This document shows positions 38,502 to 47,047 of a stretch of DNA of 64,000 nt, piece after piece. The translations under genes were made by a program, and so were the position numbers. Within the stretch, counting starts at the first letter, position 1. Every line of letters begins with the position of its first letter. The stretch covers positions 248,001 to 312,000 of the forward strand of contig JASGHK010000004.1 in assembly GCA_049841135.1 (NCBI GenBank), in the 5' to 3' direction. Below the pieces are notes generated by a model. That model was given only the letters and a program-made list of their open reading frames with translations, ran no database searches and was not told where the DNA came from. This stretch comes from JACRCT01 sp049841135. Its GTDB lineage: Bacteria; Myxococcota; Myxococcia; Myxococcales; UBA5297.

Positions 38502-38537
38502 GTGGACGGGATGGACGGCATGGACGCGATGGACCGG
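38502..38537. repeat. Four 9-base repeats (ATGGACNNN), single arm
   Basis: GTGGACGGG, ATGGACGGC, ATGGACGCG, ATGGACCGG in tandem. Same family as the inverted array at 15318-15402 but without a visible partner arm. It lies in a 160-base gap between two genes on the minus strand. Confidence 0.7.
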
Positions 38538-38551
38538 CAGCTTCCGAGCGC

Positions 38552-39520
38552 CTACTTCGCGTCCTTGCACGCCGGCACGTCGTCGATGCCCCCGAAGAAC
38601 TCACCGACGACGAGCTTCCAGGCCTCGGCGTTCTCGGGGGTCTGGCACTTGAAGGGCTGGGCCACCTTCTGGCCCGCCCGCAGCGCGCGGTGCTCCACGA
38701 ACCAGCGCTTGGCGACGTCGGCGGCGTACTCCTGCACGCCGTTCTGCGGCATGAAGTCGTAGTAGGTGCCGCCCTTGACCTTCACGATGATGCGGTCGGG
38801 CGAGTACGGGGCCAGGCACTTCACCGCCGTCCCGCACTTGGCGACGATGCGGTCGTAGACCTCGGAGAGCGCCTGCTTGGACCAGCCGCCGCGGTCGAAG
38901 TCGTTCAGGTGGAAGAGCTCGTGGAACAGGGTCTCACGCACCCCGGCAGCCGAGTAGAAGAGCGAGCCCGCGACGTTGTAGCTGACGTTCCAGCCGCTGG
39001 CCCAGGCCGACGGCGTGCGCGCCTTCACCGACTCGAAGAAGCGCAGCTCGAGCGACTTCCAGCGGTAGGGCAACGGCTTGCCCAGGCGCGTCTCGAGGCT
39101 CTGGAAGAGCTCGTCGTACTCGGTCAGCGCCGCCGCGACCCACTCCAGGTGCTTGCGCTGCTCGGCGACGGGCAGGCGCGGGACGAAGTGGAGCTTGCCT
39201 CGGTAGCCGCCGTCGAAGTCCTGCTCGGGGAGCAAACCCACCACCGTGCCGGTCTGCTGAAAGAGCGCGGCGGCCAACCTGGCGGCCTTCGGGTCCCTGG
39301 CGAACCGCGCCTGCAGCAGGCAGTCGATCTGCTCGCGCTCGGCCAACTCCGCGTTGCACGCCGGTGCGCTCTTCAAAGGGTCCGCTTCGAAGAGCACCGA
39401 CTTGGCGAGCTCCAGACTCACCGCAGGCGAGGCAGGTCGGGCGAGCAGGGCCTCTTGCGGCGCCGCGAGCGCCACGACTGCCCCGAGAACCGCCAAGCCG
39501 TGTTGGGCCAGTGCAAGCAT
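38552..39520 (-). CDS. Exported zinc metallopeptidase, HEXXH type, unassigned family
   Basis: A 322-residue protein with a signal peptide (MLALAQHGLAVLGAVVALAA). The zinc motif is HELFH at residues 200-204 in RETLFHELFHLNDF. A third ligand candidate is the Glu in QNGVQEYAADVAKRW, about 60 residues later, as in gluzincins. Four or more Cys suggest disulfides. I do not recognise the family. Start chosen at ATG 39520; the frame is open to 39664 but has no signal peptide there. Confidence 0.68.
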   Translation of the reverse strand: MLALAQHGLAVLGAVVALAAPQEALLARPASPAVSLELAKSVLFEADPLKSAPACNAELAEREQIDCLLQARFARDPKAARLAAALFQQTGTVVGLLPEQDFDGGYRGKLHFVPRLPVAEQRKHLEWVAAALTEYDELFQSLETRLGKPLPYRWKSLELRFFESVKARTPSAWASGWNVSYNVAGSLFYSAAGVRETLFHELFHLNDFDRGGWSKQALSEVYDRIVAKCGTAVKCLAPYSPDRIIVKVKGGTYYDFMPQNGVQEYAADVAKRWFVEHRALRAGQKVAQPFKCQTPENAEAWKLVVGEFFGGIDDVPACKDAK

Positions 39521-39596
39521 GCCGGCGATTGGAGCACGAACGTGTGCTTGCCGGGGAGCGGCGACCTTGGGAACGGCGACTCGACGAAGGGCGGTG

Positions 39597-40241
39597 CTAC
39601 TGGCGAGCGCGCCGCTTGAGCAGCGCCAGCGCCAGCAGGCCGAGCGCAGGGATGGCCGAGCCACCGGCAGTGCTGCAGCCGGCGATCTTCATGTCTCTGC
39701 AGGGCCTGGCGCGAAAGCTGCCGGAGAGCTGCTCGCCCTGGAAGGTCAGGTAGTACGAGCCGGCAGCCCAGCCCGTGTCGTCGCTGGGGTTGGAGCTGGC
39801 GTTGATCTCCAACGTGCCCTTGGAGGCCGTGAGCCACTTGCCCTCGCACGGCTCGTCGGCGCATTCGCTGTCCGCCGGTGCCCCCAAGTCGAGACGCGCG
39901 TACAGGTCGTCGCCCACGCCGCGCATGTCGGTGAGGATGTCGGTGTGGTCGTTGGTCTTGACCCAGATCGACGGAGCGTGGGTGCCGTCCTCGAGCTTGA
40001 GGAACGGCTGCTCGGCGTTGGTCGAGCCGTATTCGAGATGCGCGCAGGCGTCGGGGTCGTTGCTGATGAGGATGACCAGCGGGTCCTGGAGGATGGGGTT
40101 GCCCTTGACGTTGTAGACGGCATAGACCTCGTCGTCTTCGAACGTCACGCCCTTCACGCTGCCCGTGGCTGTGTTCTCGCCCTGCGGCCCCATACAGCCA
40201 GCGAGGAAGATGACTGCGGCAAAGGCGGCGAGACGCGACAT
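39597..40241 (-). CDS. Lipoprotein with MYXO-CTERM-like tail
   Basis: A 214-residue protein bearing two envelope signals at once. N-terminus MSRLAAFAAVIFLAGC is a lipoprotein signal with Cys16. C-terminus GCSTAGGSAIPALGLLALAL then LKRRARQ looks like a MYXO-CTERM tag. The middle is a beta-rich domain with paired Cys (ECADEPCEGKW). SD GGAGGTTG precedes the ATG. Function unknown; a protein both lipidated and tagged is unusual. Confidence 0.72.
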   Translation of the reverse strand: MSRLAAFAAVIFLAGCMGPQGENTATGSVKGVTFEDDEVYAVYNVKGNPILQDPLVILISNDPDACAHLEYGSTNAEQPFLKLEDGTHAPSIWVKTNDHTDILTDMRGVGDDLYARLDLGAPADSECADEPCEGKWLTASKGTLEINASSNPSDDTGWAAGSYYLTFQGEQLSGSFRARPCRDMKIAGCSTAGGSAIPALGLLALALLKRRARQ

Positions 40242-40362
40242 GGTCAACCTCCGCGACGCCCCCTCGCGCCGCGGCGCCATGTTACATCGCCCCGACGAGA
40301 GCGCCAGGAATGGCACTTTCCGCCGGGGCGAAGGTTGGTTGTGCGTGAGGCCTGGCTTGGGG

Positions 40363-41007
40363 CTACGCGCGGACCGAGAACTTGTAGTTGAGGCCGAAGT
40401 TGCTGTCCCAGGCCTCGCCCGGCTTGTCGGCGGCCGCCCAGTTCTTGAACCAGACCTGGATCTCGGTCGTCCCCTTGGGCAGCTCGACGGTCACCGGGCG
40501 CGCCTTGGCGCCGCTGCCGTTGAAGTCGACCGCCGGCTGCTCGACGAGCTGGCCACCCGGGACCAGCTTCACGAACGCCTGGACGCCCCACGCCGGCTTG
40601 GTGCCGTTCTCGTGCCGCAGCTGCGCGCGGCCCGGGTCGTAGCTCAGGGTGACCTGTCCGCCGGAGACGAGCTCGCCTTCGACAGTCTGCTTCCAGCCGG
40701 CTCCGAAGTTCACGGTGGCGTTGGGCTTGGCGGGCACCTTCTCGACGACCTTGGGCTCCGGCTTGGCCTCGACCTTGGGCGCGGGCGCGGGAGCGGCGGG
40801 CTTCACCTCGGCCTTGGGCGCGGGCGCGACCGGCTTGGTCTCCACCGGCTTGGCGGCGGGAGCCGCGGTCTTGAGTGCGGGCTTGGCGTCGGCGGGCTTG
40901 GCCGCAGCAGGCTTCACTTCAGGGGCTGCCTTGGCCACGGGCGCCTTCTCGGCGGCCTTCTTCGTGGAGCCAGCAGCGGTCTTTCCGTTCTTCGTATTTC
41001 CAGCCAT
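40363..41007 (-). CDS. AKP-rich protein with C-terminal DUF6209-like domain
   Basis: A 214-residue protein with two parts. The first 100 residues are Lys/Ala/Pro repeats (KPAAAKPADAKPALKTAAP), like histone H1-type or AlgP-type tails that bind DNA or polyanions. The last 110 residues are a beta-rich domain (NFGAGWKQTVEGELVSGGQV, VTVELPKGTTEIQVWFKNWA) that recalls DUF6209. No signal peptide is seen. GAGGAGG precedes the ATG at 41007. The upstream region has a promoter-like pair with a palindrome in the spacer. Confidence 0.65.
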   Translation of the reverse strand: MAGNTKNGKTAAGSTKKAAEKAPVAKAAPEVKPAAAKPADAKPALKTAAPAAKPVETKPVAPAPKAEVKPAAPAPAPKVEAKPEPKVVEKVPAKPNATVNFGAGWKQTVEGELVSGGQVTLSYDPGRAQLRHENGTKPAWGVQAFVKLVPGGQLVEQPAVDFNGSGAKARPVTVELPKGTTEIQVWFKNWAAADKPGEAWDSNFGLNYKFSVRA

Positions 41008-41039
41008 CCGAGACCTCCTCCGTGTAACGAATCCGCGCA

Positions 41040-41068
41040 CATCTACACTCATTACGAGTGTCTGTCAT
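41040..41068 (-). promoter_or_regulatory. Candidate promoter with palindromic operator in the spacer
   Basis: Minus strand: ATGACA (41068-41063), 17-base spacer, TAGATG (41045-41040). The spacer is almost filled by the palindrome ACACTC-N5-GAGTGT (41045-41061), a typical place for a repressor. It lies 33 bases upstream of the gene starting at 41007, in a locally AT-richer stretch. Confidence 0.45.
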
Positions 41069-41138
41069 GCACTATTTCGGTGGAGTATCTCTGGATAGAG
41101 TCACTCCGGCAAGTCCCTGCCGAGTGATCTAAGGATGC

Positions 41139-41172
41139 GGGCGGCCGTGTGACTGCGGTCACACTGCCGCCC
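41139..41172 (-). terminator. Hairpin downstream of the M6 protease gene
   Basis: Arms 41172-41158 and 41153-41139 pair at 14 of 15 positions (GGGCGGC-GTGTGAC) around a 4-base loop, about 60 bases past the stop. No U-run follows, so factor-independent termination is uncertain. Confidence 0.45.
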
Positions 41173-41233
41173 AACCGGTTGACGTTCCTATGCTTTCCTG
41201 GAGCCTGAACCTTCGGGTCGCCCGCGAGCCGGA

Positions 41234-43501
41234 TCAGCGATTCACGAGGGTCTTTCGCCGAACGGCGAGAGCGCCGAGGAGGAGGCCGAGCAGCGGCCAG
41301 ACCCCTGCCCCGCCGGTCGCACAGCTGCCGCAGGAACTGGGCTTCGGGGGCTCGGGCGGAGTGCCGGCGTCGGGTCCGGGGAGCTTCTCGACGCAGACGC
41401 CGTCCTGGCAGGTGGACCATTCGCCGCACGGGGTGCCGTCGTCGGCGATGGGGCTGCTGCACTCGCCGGTCTCTGGCGCGCAGGTCCCCGCCAGGTGGCA
41501 GGCGTCGGCCGGCTCGCAGACGCGGGGGTCGTGCCCGACGCACACGCCCGCCACGCAGGAGTCGATGGTGGTGCACTCGTCGCCGTCGACACAGCCCGTC
41601 CCGTCGATCTTGGGCTTGCTCATGCAGAGGCCGGTCGTGGCCTCGCAGACGGCGGCCTCGTTGCAGCCGTCGGCGGGCGGGCAGACCTTGGCGGTGCCCT
41701 TGCAGACGCCCTGGACGCACATGTCGTTCTCGGTGCAGGGCGTCTTGTCATCGCAGGGCAGGCTATCGACGGACGAACACCTGCCGTCGACCACCGCGCC
41801 CGCTGCCACGCTGCAGGCCTCGCAGGCCCCGGTGCAGGCGCGGTCGCAGCACACCCCGTCGACGCAGAAGCCGGTGGTGCAGTCCTTGTTGTCGGCGCAG
41901 GTCGAGCCCTGCAGCTGCGGCTCCTTGAAGGCGACGTCGAAGGTGATGTCCACGCCGTCGCGGGTGATGCTGGTGATCCGGATCGACCCCAGCGGCGCGG
42001 GCTGGCCCGGAATGGGGTACGGCTTGCTGCTCGGCGTGGACCACGGCCCGAAGTCCTTATTGCTGGTGGTCGGCCAGGCATCGTTGGCGTCGCCGGTGGC
42101 GTAGGGGTTCTTGTTCAGGTGGCGCTTGCCATCGGCCTGCTCCAGGTCCACGAGGTAGTCGTTCTGGTCGTTCTCGTCGTAGCGGCTCTCGTCGACGTGG
42201 TAGATGAGCAGCCCCGAGCCGGGCACCGACTGGTCGTAGCCCTGGCGCTGCCGGTCCTCGAGCAGGAAGTACTCGTAGCCCGGCATGTCCTTGTCGATTC
42301 TGAGGATGTTCGGCCCCGCCTCCACCGGCGTGAGGCGATTGCCGGCCTGGTCCTGCGCGAGCGTGGTCGAGGTCGCGAAGCCCAGGATGATCCGCGAGTA
42401 GGCATCGGGGTGGGAAGGCCGGTCGCCGCTCATGCCGCTGCCGCCCCAGGACCCCGCGGCCATCAGGCTCCACAGGCCCAGGCCCGCCGAGTCGTAGCCG
42501 TAGTCGTAGAGGTCGGGCGCGCCGAAGAAGTGCGCGGTCTCGTGACAGATGACGCCGATCTGGGTGATCTCGCCGCCGCTCGGACCGTACTCCGCTTCGG
42601 TGTGGTAGCCGGTGAAGCGCAGCCCTTCGTGGGTCGCGGGGCTGACGTAGTAGTAGCCGTCGTACGGCGCGTAGTGCGAATGGATGTAGTTCTCGTTGCC
42701 CGTGTTCTCGTAGGCCCGGCCGGAGTGGATGACGTCCACGGCGTCCACGTACCCGTCGGCGTTCGAATCGAATGGCATGAAGTCGAAGTTCTGCGAATTC
42801 AGGTAGGCGACCGCGTCCTCGAGCATCAGATCCGGACGGCCGTTGGGGACCTGGTCGTTGTAGGCGTAGTACGCCGCGTTGTGCGGCAGCGGGACCCACG
42901 GAACGATGACCGAGGTCATGTCGAACTGCCCGTAGGAGATCTCGCTGTAGAACTCGTGGACGGAGTCCTTGAGGCCGTTGAAGACGGGCTCGAAGCTCGA
43001 CGGCTGGAAGTGCGGCGTCTGGTCGCTGAACTTCACGAGGATGACCAGGTTCTTCACGGTCCGCGGGGCCCCCAGGCCCCGGGTCGTCTTCGAGCGGGCG
43101 ACGCGGTCGCGGTCGAGCTTCTGCACCGAGTGCCGGCGGGCCAGCGCCTCCTTGACCACGTCGCTGCTCGGCTTGAGGTGCGGGAGGAGGCCAGCCGTCG
43201 CCGGATCCACCCGGCCCGCGCGCAGGTCGGTCGGGGCCAGCCGGCCGTCGGAGCGTTCACGCGCATAGTTCCAGGTGCCGCTCTGCTTCTCGTAGGCGAT
43301 GGCGTAGCCGCTGAGGTCCTCGACCCACGAGAGGTGCTCGTCGCCGAACATCCGCCCCATCACCACCGAGCCGTCGGCGTTGGTCAACGCGATGGGAGCC
43401 GGACGCGCCGGGACCGCCTGCGCCGCTCCCCAGCAGCCGACGACCCCAAGGGCAAAGACCGCGATTCGAGTGCCAAAGCCTGGTGCGGAAGAGGTCGCCA
43501 T
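41234..43501 (-). CDS. Secreted M6-family metalloprotease with Cys-rich repeats and MYXO-CTERM tail
   Basis: A 755-residue exoprotease. Signal peptide (FGTRIAVFALGVVGCWGAAQ), a propeptide-like region, then the M6 (immune-inhibitor-A-like) domain with the zinc motif HETAH (residues 320-324) in VICHETAHFFGAPDLYDYG and an EF-hand-like calcium loop DSNADGYVD (245-253). The C-terminal third has repeated Cys-rich modules (DNKDCTTGFCVDGVCCDRAC; CVDGDECTTIDSCVAGVC) common in Myxococcales surface proteins. It ends CGSCATGGAGVWPLLGLLLG then ALAVRRK, a MYXO-CTERM tag. Start at ATG 43501 gives the signal peptide. Confidence 0.93.
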   Translation of the reverse strand: MATSSAPGFGTRIAVFALGVVGCWGAAQAVPARPAPIALTNADGSVVMGRMFGDEHLSWVEDLSGYAIAYEKQSGTWNYARERSDGRLAPTDLRAGRVDPATAGLLPHLKPSSDVVKEALARRHSVQKLDRDRVARSKTTRGLGAPRTVKNLVILVKFSDQTPHFQPSSFEPVFNGLKDSVHEFYSEISYGQFDMTSVIVPWVPLPHNAAYYAYNDQVPNGRPDLMLEDAVAYLNSQNFDFMPFDSNADGYVDAVDVIHSGRAYENTGNENYIHSHYAPYDGYYYVSPATHEGLRFTGYHTEAEYGPSGGEITQIGVICHETAHFFGAPDLYDYGYDSAGLGLWSLMAAGSWGGSGMSGDRPSHPDAYSRIILGFATSTTLAQDQAGNRLTPVEAGPNILRIDKDMPGYEYFLLEDRQRQGYDQSVPGSGLLIYHVDESRYDENDQNDYLVDLEQADGKRHLNKNPYATGDANDAWPTTSNKDFGPWSTPSSKPYPIPGQPAPLGSIRITSITRDGVDITFDVAFKEPQLQGSTCADNKDCTTGFCVDGVCCDRACTGACEACSVAAGAVVDGRCSSVDSLPCDDKTPCTENDMCVQGVCKGTAKVCPPADGCNEAAVCEATTGLCMSKPKIDGTGCVDGDECTTIDSCVAGVCVGHDPRVCEPADACHLAGTCAPETGECSSPIADDGTPCGEWSTCQDGVCVEKLPGPDAGTPPEPPKPSSCGSCATGGAGVWPLLGLLLGALAVRRKTLVNR

Positions 43502-43690
43502 GTCGTCTCCAGCTCGAAGGTGCCAAAAAGGCGGCGGATTCTGCACTGGCCGTGCCGCACTCCACAGGGGGCGGCGCACCACTCAACCCCTGGACATGAC
43601 AGGAGAAGCACGGCTTCAGGGGGCGGTGCCAGTGACAGGAACTTGCTGTTAGCCCGCTACCGCTCGAGGCTTCTTGGATCCGCCGGATTC

Positions 43691-45778
43691 CTACCGGGAC
43701 GGCTGGTCGAAGAGCACGGTCTTGAGGGGCGAGGAGAGCGCGGCGACGTTCGCGGAGCGGATGCCCGCGTCGGAGATGGCGTAGACGAAGTCGCCGGCCA
43801 GCACGCTGCGGCGCACGCCGGGATTCCAGTACCAGTCCCAGCCGCAGTAGCCGCTGCCGCCGCGCTCGAAGACGTCGGTCATATCGACCTGGCCTATCGG
43901 GTGGATGCCCGTCGCGGGGTCGACCTTGAACACCCGCAGGCTGCTCTGGAATCCGGTCCAGAAGCTGCCGGCGGTGTTGGTCGACTGCGTCCAGTCGAAG
44001 AACGGGATGGCGAGGAGCTTCTTGCCGGCGAAGTAGTTGAACGCCTTGTGCTCGTAGGTGGCTTCGCTGTCCCCGAAGACCGTGCCGACCGTGGTGCTGA
44101 ACAGCTCCTTGGGCTGCGAGAGGTCGCCGACGTCGAAGAGCGAGAGCTTCACCGCCCAGTCAGCGCCCATCCCGACCGCGAGCAGGTGGCTCTCGTCGAT
44201 CGGGTGCAGGTAGGTCGACACCCCCGGCACCTTCAGCTCCCCGACCTGCCGCGGGTTGGCCGGGTCCGAGAGGTCGATGGCGAAGAGCGGGTCGACCTGC
44301 CGGTACGTGACCAGGAAGGCGTGGTCGCCGATGAAGCGGGAGCTGAAGAGCTGCTCGCCCGAGGCCAGGTCGTCGGTCTCGCCGACGAGCTGCAGCGTGT
44401 CCTCGCGCTGAGCGAGCACCACGACCCTGCTGCTCGTCTGCCAGCGCCCCCACCACTGGTTGGCGACGGGGATGCGCTCGGCGCGCATGACCGCCAGCCG
44501 CAGATAGCCCTGGTGCTCGTCCATCGAGAACTGATCGACGATCCGCCCCTCGACGACGCCGGAGGCCTGGTACGCCGCCTTCTGAGGGCTCGAGAGGTCG
44601 AACTTGTGGACGTAGGTCCAGCTCTTCTGGCCGACCTCGGGCCACCACCACCAGTGCTGGTTGGCGACGTAGAGCGAGGAGGCCGACGCGTAGACCTCGT
44701 CCGCCCGGGCGAGAAGCGAGGTCCGCCCGACCGGCGCCGTGGCGTCGCCGAGATCGAGCGTCGCCACCGTCAGGATCCCGAGCTCGGTGGGACCGTTGGG
44801 CCGCTGGACCTCCGAGCAGACCACCGGGATGGCGACCGAGGACCCGCCGGCCAGCTTGCGCTCGCCGGCCGGCAGCCACTGATCGAGCGTCTGGGCGCGG
44901 ATGAGCGTCTCGTTCTCGTTCATCAGCGCCTCGAAGGCCTTCACCCGGAGCGCCTTGTCGTGGAGGACGGCCTCGGTCGCGTTCAGCGAGAACCGCACGC
45001 CCGCGGGCCAGCGGAACGGGTCGCTCGTGACCACGCGGACCACGGCCCCCATCCGCCGCGCCGAGAGATAGGTCCCGGGCAGGTACTCCTCGCGGAGGAC
45101 GGCCGGGGCGGTGTCGTCGGCGAGGTCGATGACGGTGACCTTGAGGGTGTTGGGGGCGTCGTGGTCGCAGACGCCCGCGTACGCCTCCGCGCCGGCCTTG
45201 CAGGCGTACTCGTCGGCGGCCCAGTCGAGAGCGCGGTAGACCTGCGAGAAGACGACGACCCGGCTCTGCTCGTCGAGGAACATCTCCCGCGGCCAGCCTT
45301 CGATCGAGACCTTGCTCATGGTGACCAGCTGGTCGGCGGGCCAGCTCTTGTTGACGAACAGCGTCCGTCCCGAGAGCACCAGGATGTGCGTCGCGTCGTT
45401 CTTGACGAAGTCGGGCTCGTCGACGCCTTCGACCTGGGTGTTGGTCGTCGTGTAGGCGCTGGGGCTGGAGGACGTGGACTTGGCCGGGCCGCTGCCCGAG
45501 TTGGCCGCAGCGCCATCGGCCGCCTCCGCCGTCGGAGCGCCTGCGCCAAAGCCGAGCTGCCAGCTCTCGTCGGTCTCGGCGCGCATCGTCAGGCGAGCGC
45601 GCATCGCCAGCACCGCGCGGTCCTCGAAGTACTTCTCCAGCGCCGCGCAGTCGTCGAAGGACTCGAGCGCGATGGCCTGCTGAACCGGTTCCGGCTTGGG
45701 GATGCCGTTGTTCTGGCAGCCGGCCAGGCCCAACAGCGCCAGCAGCGCCAGCCACCAGGATTCGACGCGGACTGTCAT
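43691..45778 (-). CDS. Lipoprotein with beta-propeller domain (Beta_propel family)
   Basis: A 695-residue protein. Lipobox LLGLAGC (Cys21) in MTVRVESWWLALLALLGLAG. The signature NTQVEGVDEPDFVKNDATHI opens the domain of the secreted beta-propeller family (pfam Beta_propel), followed by blade-like repeats with SSSLYVANQHWWW, DQFSMDEHQGYLRLAVM and PGVSTYLHPIDESHLLAVGM. No enzyme activity is known for the family. The ATG at 45778 has AGGGAAG upstream and lies 26 bases below the predicted start of a sigma-54 promoter. Confidence 0.85.
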   Translation of the reverse strand: MTVRVESWWLALLALLGLAGCQNNGIPKPEPVQQAIALESFDDCAALEKYFEDRAVLAMRARLTMRAETDESWQLGFGAGAPTAEAADGAAANSGSGPAKSTSSSPSAYTTTNTQVEGVDEPDFVKNDATHILVLSGRTLFVNKSWPADQLVTMSKVSIEGWPREMFLDEQSRVVVFSQVYRALDWAADEYACKAGAEAYAGVCDHDAPNTLKVTVIDLADDTAPAVLREEYLPGTYLSARRMGAVVRVVTSDPFRWPAGVRFSLNATEAVLHDKALRVKAFEALMNENETLIRAQTLDQWLPAGERKLAGGSSVAIPVVCSEVQRPNGPTELGILTVATLDLGDATAPVGRTSLLARADEVYASASSLYVANQHWWWWPEVGQKSWTYVHKFDLSSPQKAAYQASGVVEGRIVDQFSMDEHQGYLRLAVMRAERIPVANQWWGRWQTSSRVVVLAQREDTLQLVGETDDLASGEQLFSSRFIGDHAFLVTYRQVDPLFAIDLSDPANPRQVGELKVPGVSTYLHPIDESHLLAVGMGADWAVKLSLFDVGDLSQPKELFSTTVGTVFGDSEATYEHKAFNYFAGKKLLAIPFFDWTQSTNTAGSFWTGFQSSLRVFKVDPATGIHPIGQVDMTDVFERGGSGYCGWDWYWNPGVRRSVLAGDFVYAISDAGIRSANVAALSSPLKTVLFDQPSR

Positions 45779-45814
45779 CGGCTCTTCCCTCTCTGCGGAC
45801 CACGGGGCGAACCG

Positions 45815-45830
45815 TGCCAGCCACGTGCCA
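45815..45830 (-). promoter_or_regulatory. Sigma-54 (RpoN) promoter of the beta-propeller lipoprotein gene
   Basis: Minus strand: TGGCACG (45830-45824, perfect -24 element), 4 bases, TGGCA (45819-45815, four of five of TTGCA, GC kept). GG and GC are spaced by exactly 10 bases. Transcription would start near 45804. Confidence 0.55.
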
Positions 45831-45866
45831 CGACCAGACTCCATTTTCCCCAGCGTCACCCGGCGC

Positions 45867-46685
45867 TTAGCCACTCGGGGTGGGCCGCTCCGCCTCGAGA
45901 ACCGGCGACTTGCTGACACCGGGGTCGCGGTCGCCCTGCGGCCGCGCCACGCCGTTGCCGCCCAGGTCGAACAAGAAGCCTGCGGTCAGGTTGAAGACCC
46001 CGGCGTCGAAGTAGCGCAGCGGCGCCTCGTAGGAGAACCCCACCCCGACCTTCGCGCGGCCGCGGGTGATGAGGCCGACGCTCAGTCCCAGCCACGGCAC
46101 CTCGGCCACGCCCTTCATTCCCGGAGGGTCGAACGAGATCCGCTCGACGAAGTGCGGGCCGGCGAAGAGCTCCACGCCCTGGAACTGGTAGCCGTAGCGG
46201 AGCGGAACCACGACGTCCATCTGCTGGTAGCTCTCGTCTTGTGGCTTTCCGCCGCGCGTGTCGTCGAGGCGGGTGTAGCCCAGCCCGAGGCCCGCGGAGA
46301 GCACGTGCTTGCGACCGGGGGCGATCTCCTGGCGCCAGACCTCGACCTTGCCGTCGGCCAGAGCGCCCCAGCGCCAGCCGGCGCCGGGGACGAGGGTGCC
46401 AAAGGCGCTCAGGCCCACGTCGACCCGGTCGTGGACTCCGACACGGCCGGCCAGGCGCAGCTCCGGCAAGCCGAGGCTGTGGTTGCCCGGCGCGAGAGCG
46501 CAGCTTCCCCAGCTCCCGCTGACCGTGCACCAGGGGGAGCTGGTCACCTGCCCGGAGAGCCGCACGACGCCGGGATCGACGGTGGAGGCGGTCTGCAGCG
46601 GGACGGCCGTGGCGCACCCGGCCGCGAAGAGCACTGCGAGGCCGGCGGCGGTGCGCGCCCGACGGCTCCCGCGCACCTCAGTCAT
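45867..46685 (-). CDS. Lipoprotein, probable outer-membrane barrel-like
   Basis: A 272-residue protein with lipobox LFAAGC (Cys24) and a mature part of alternating strands (LRLAGRVGVHDRVDVGLSAF, HVLSAGLGLGYTRLDDT, AKVGVGFSYEAPLRYFDAGV). It resembles small outer-membrane barrels. The lipid anchor plus barrel is less usual. Its start overlaps the PilZ stop (ATGACTGA), so both are one transcript. Function unknown. Confidence 0.6.
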   Translation of the reverse strand: MTEVRGSRRARTAAGLAVLFAAGCATAVPLQTASTVDPGVVRLSGQVTSSPWCTVSGSWGSCALAPGNHSLGLPELRLAGRVGVHDRVDVGLSAFGTLVPGAGWRWGALADGKVEVWRQEIAPGRKHVLSAGLGLGYTRLDDTRGGKPQDESYQQMDVVVPLRYGYQFQGVELFAGPHFVERISFDPPGMKGVAEVPWLGLSVGLITRGRAKVGVGFSYEAPLRYFDAGVFNLTAGFLFDLGGNGVARPQGDRDPGVSKSPVLEAERPTPSG

Positions 46686-46989
46686 TGGCGAACAGCTCGG
46701 CGGCCAGCTGCAGATACGGCTCGGAGACCTCGGCGACCTGCAGGCCGAGCTCGCCCAGCTCGCCCACGTCGAAGTTCGGCGGCTCGGCCCACACCACGGT
46801 CATGCGCGCCGGGATCAGGTGGCCGCGGTGCTCGATCTTCACGTCGATGACGGTCTCGACCGGGATGACCGCCATCGTCCGCACGCGCAAGCCGGAGGCC
46901 GACAGGTCGACCACCTCGCCCGACCACCCGTCGGGCAGCCGGATGGGGAGCGTCGTCCTCAGGCGCGGGATATGTCGCTTCGGTTCGAT
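46678..46989 (-). CDS. PilZ domain protein, start uncertain
   Basis: A single PilZ domain of about 100 residues. The c-di-GMP motif DLSASGLRV is visible (D/N-x-S-x-x-G form), with beta strands VDVKIEHRGHLIPARMTV-like and ELGLQVAEVSEPYLQLAAEL. The first ATG in frame (46914) lies inside the domain. Upstream the frame reads EPKRHIPRLRTTLPIRLPDG, a usual PilZ N-terminus, after an ATC at 46989 with GGAG five bases before. Either a rare ATC start, or an indel (a TTG start at 47044 in the neighbouring frame would join with one base dropped near 46963). Regulated by cyclic di-GMP by family. Confidence 0.65.
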   Translation of the reverse strand: MEPKRHIPRLRTTLPIRLPDGWSGEVVDLSASGLRVRTMAVIPVETVIDVKIEHRGHLIPARMTVVWAEPPNFDVGELGELGLQVAEVSEPYLQLAAELFAND

Positions 46990-47047
46990 ACGGGCTCCAG
47001 GGCGGATTGGGGGGAATGATCTCCCGGGGTTGCAGCCCAGGCAAGGG

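Noticed and set aside
41495..45916. A 1473-codon open frame on the plus strand
   Set aside because: It is antisense to the M6 protease and the beta-propeller lipoprotein, which have clear motifs. Its translation is Val/Arg/Asp/Leu-rich without domains, typical of the opposite strand in high-GC genes.
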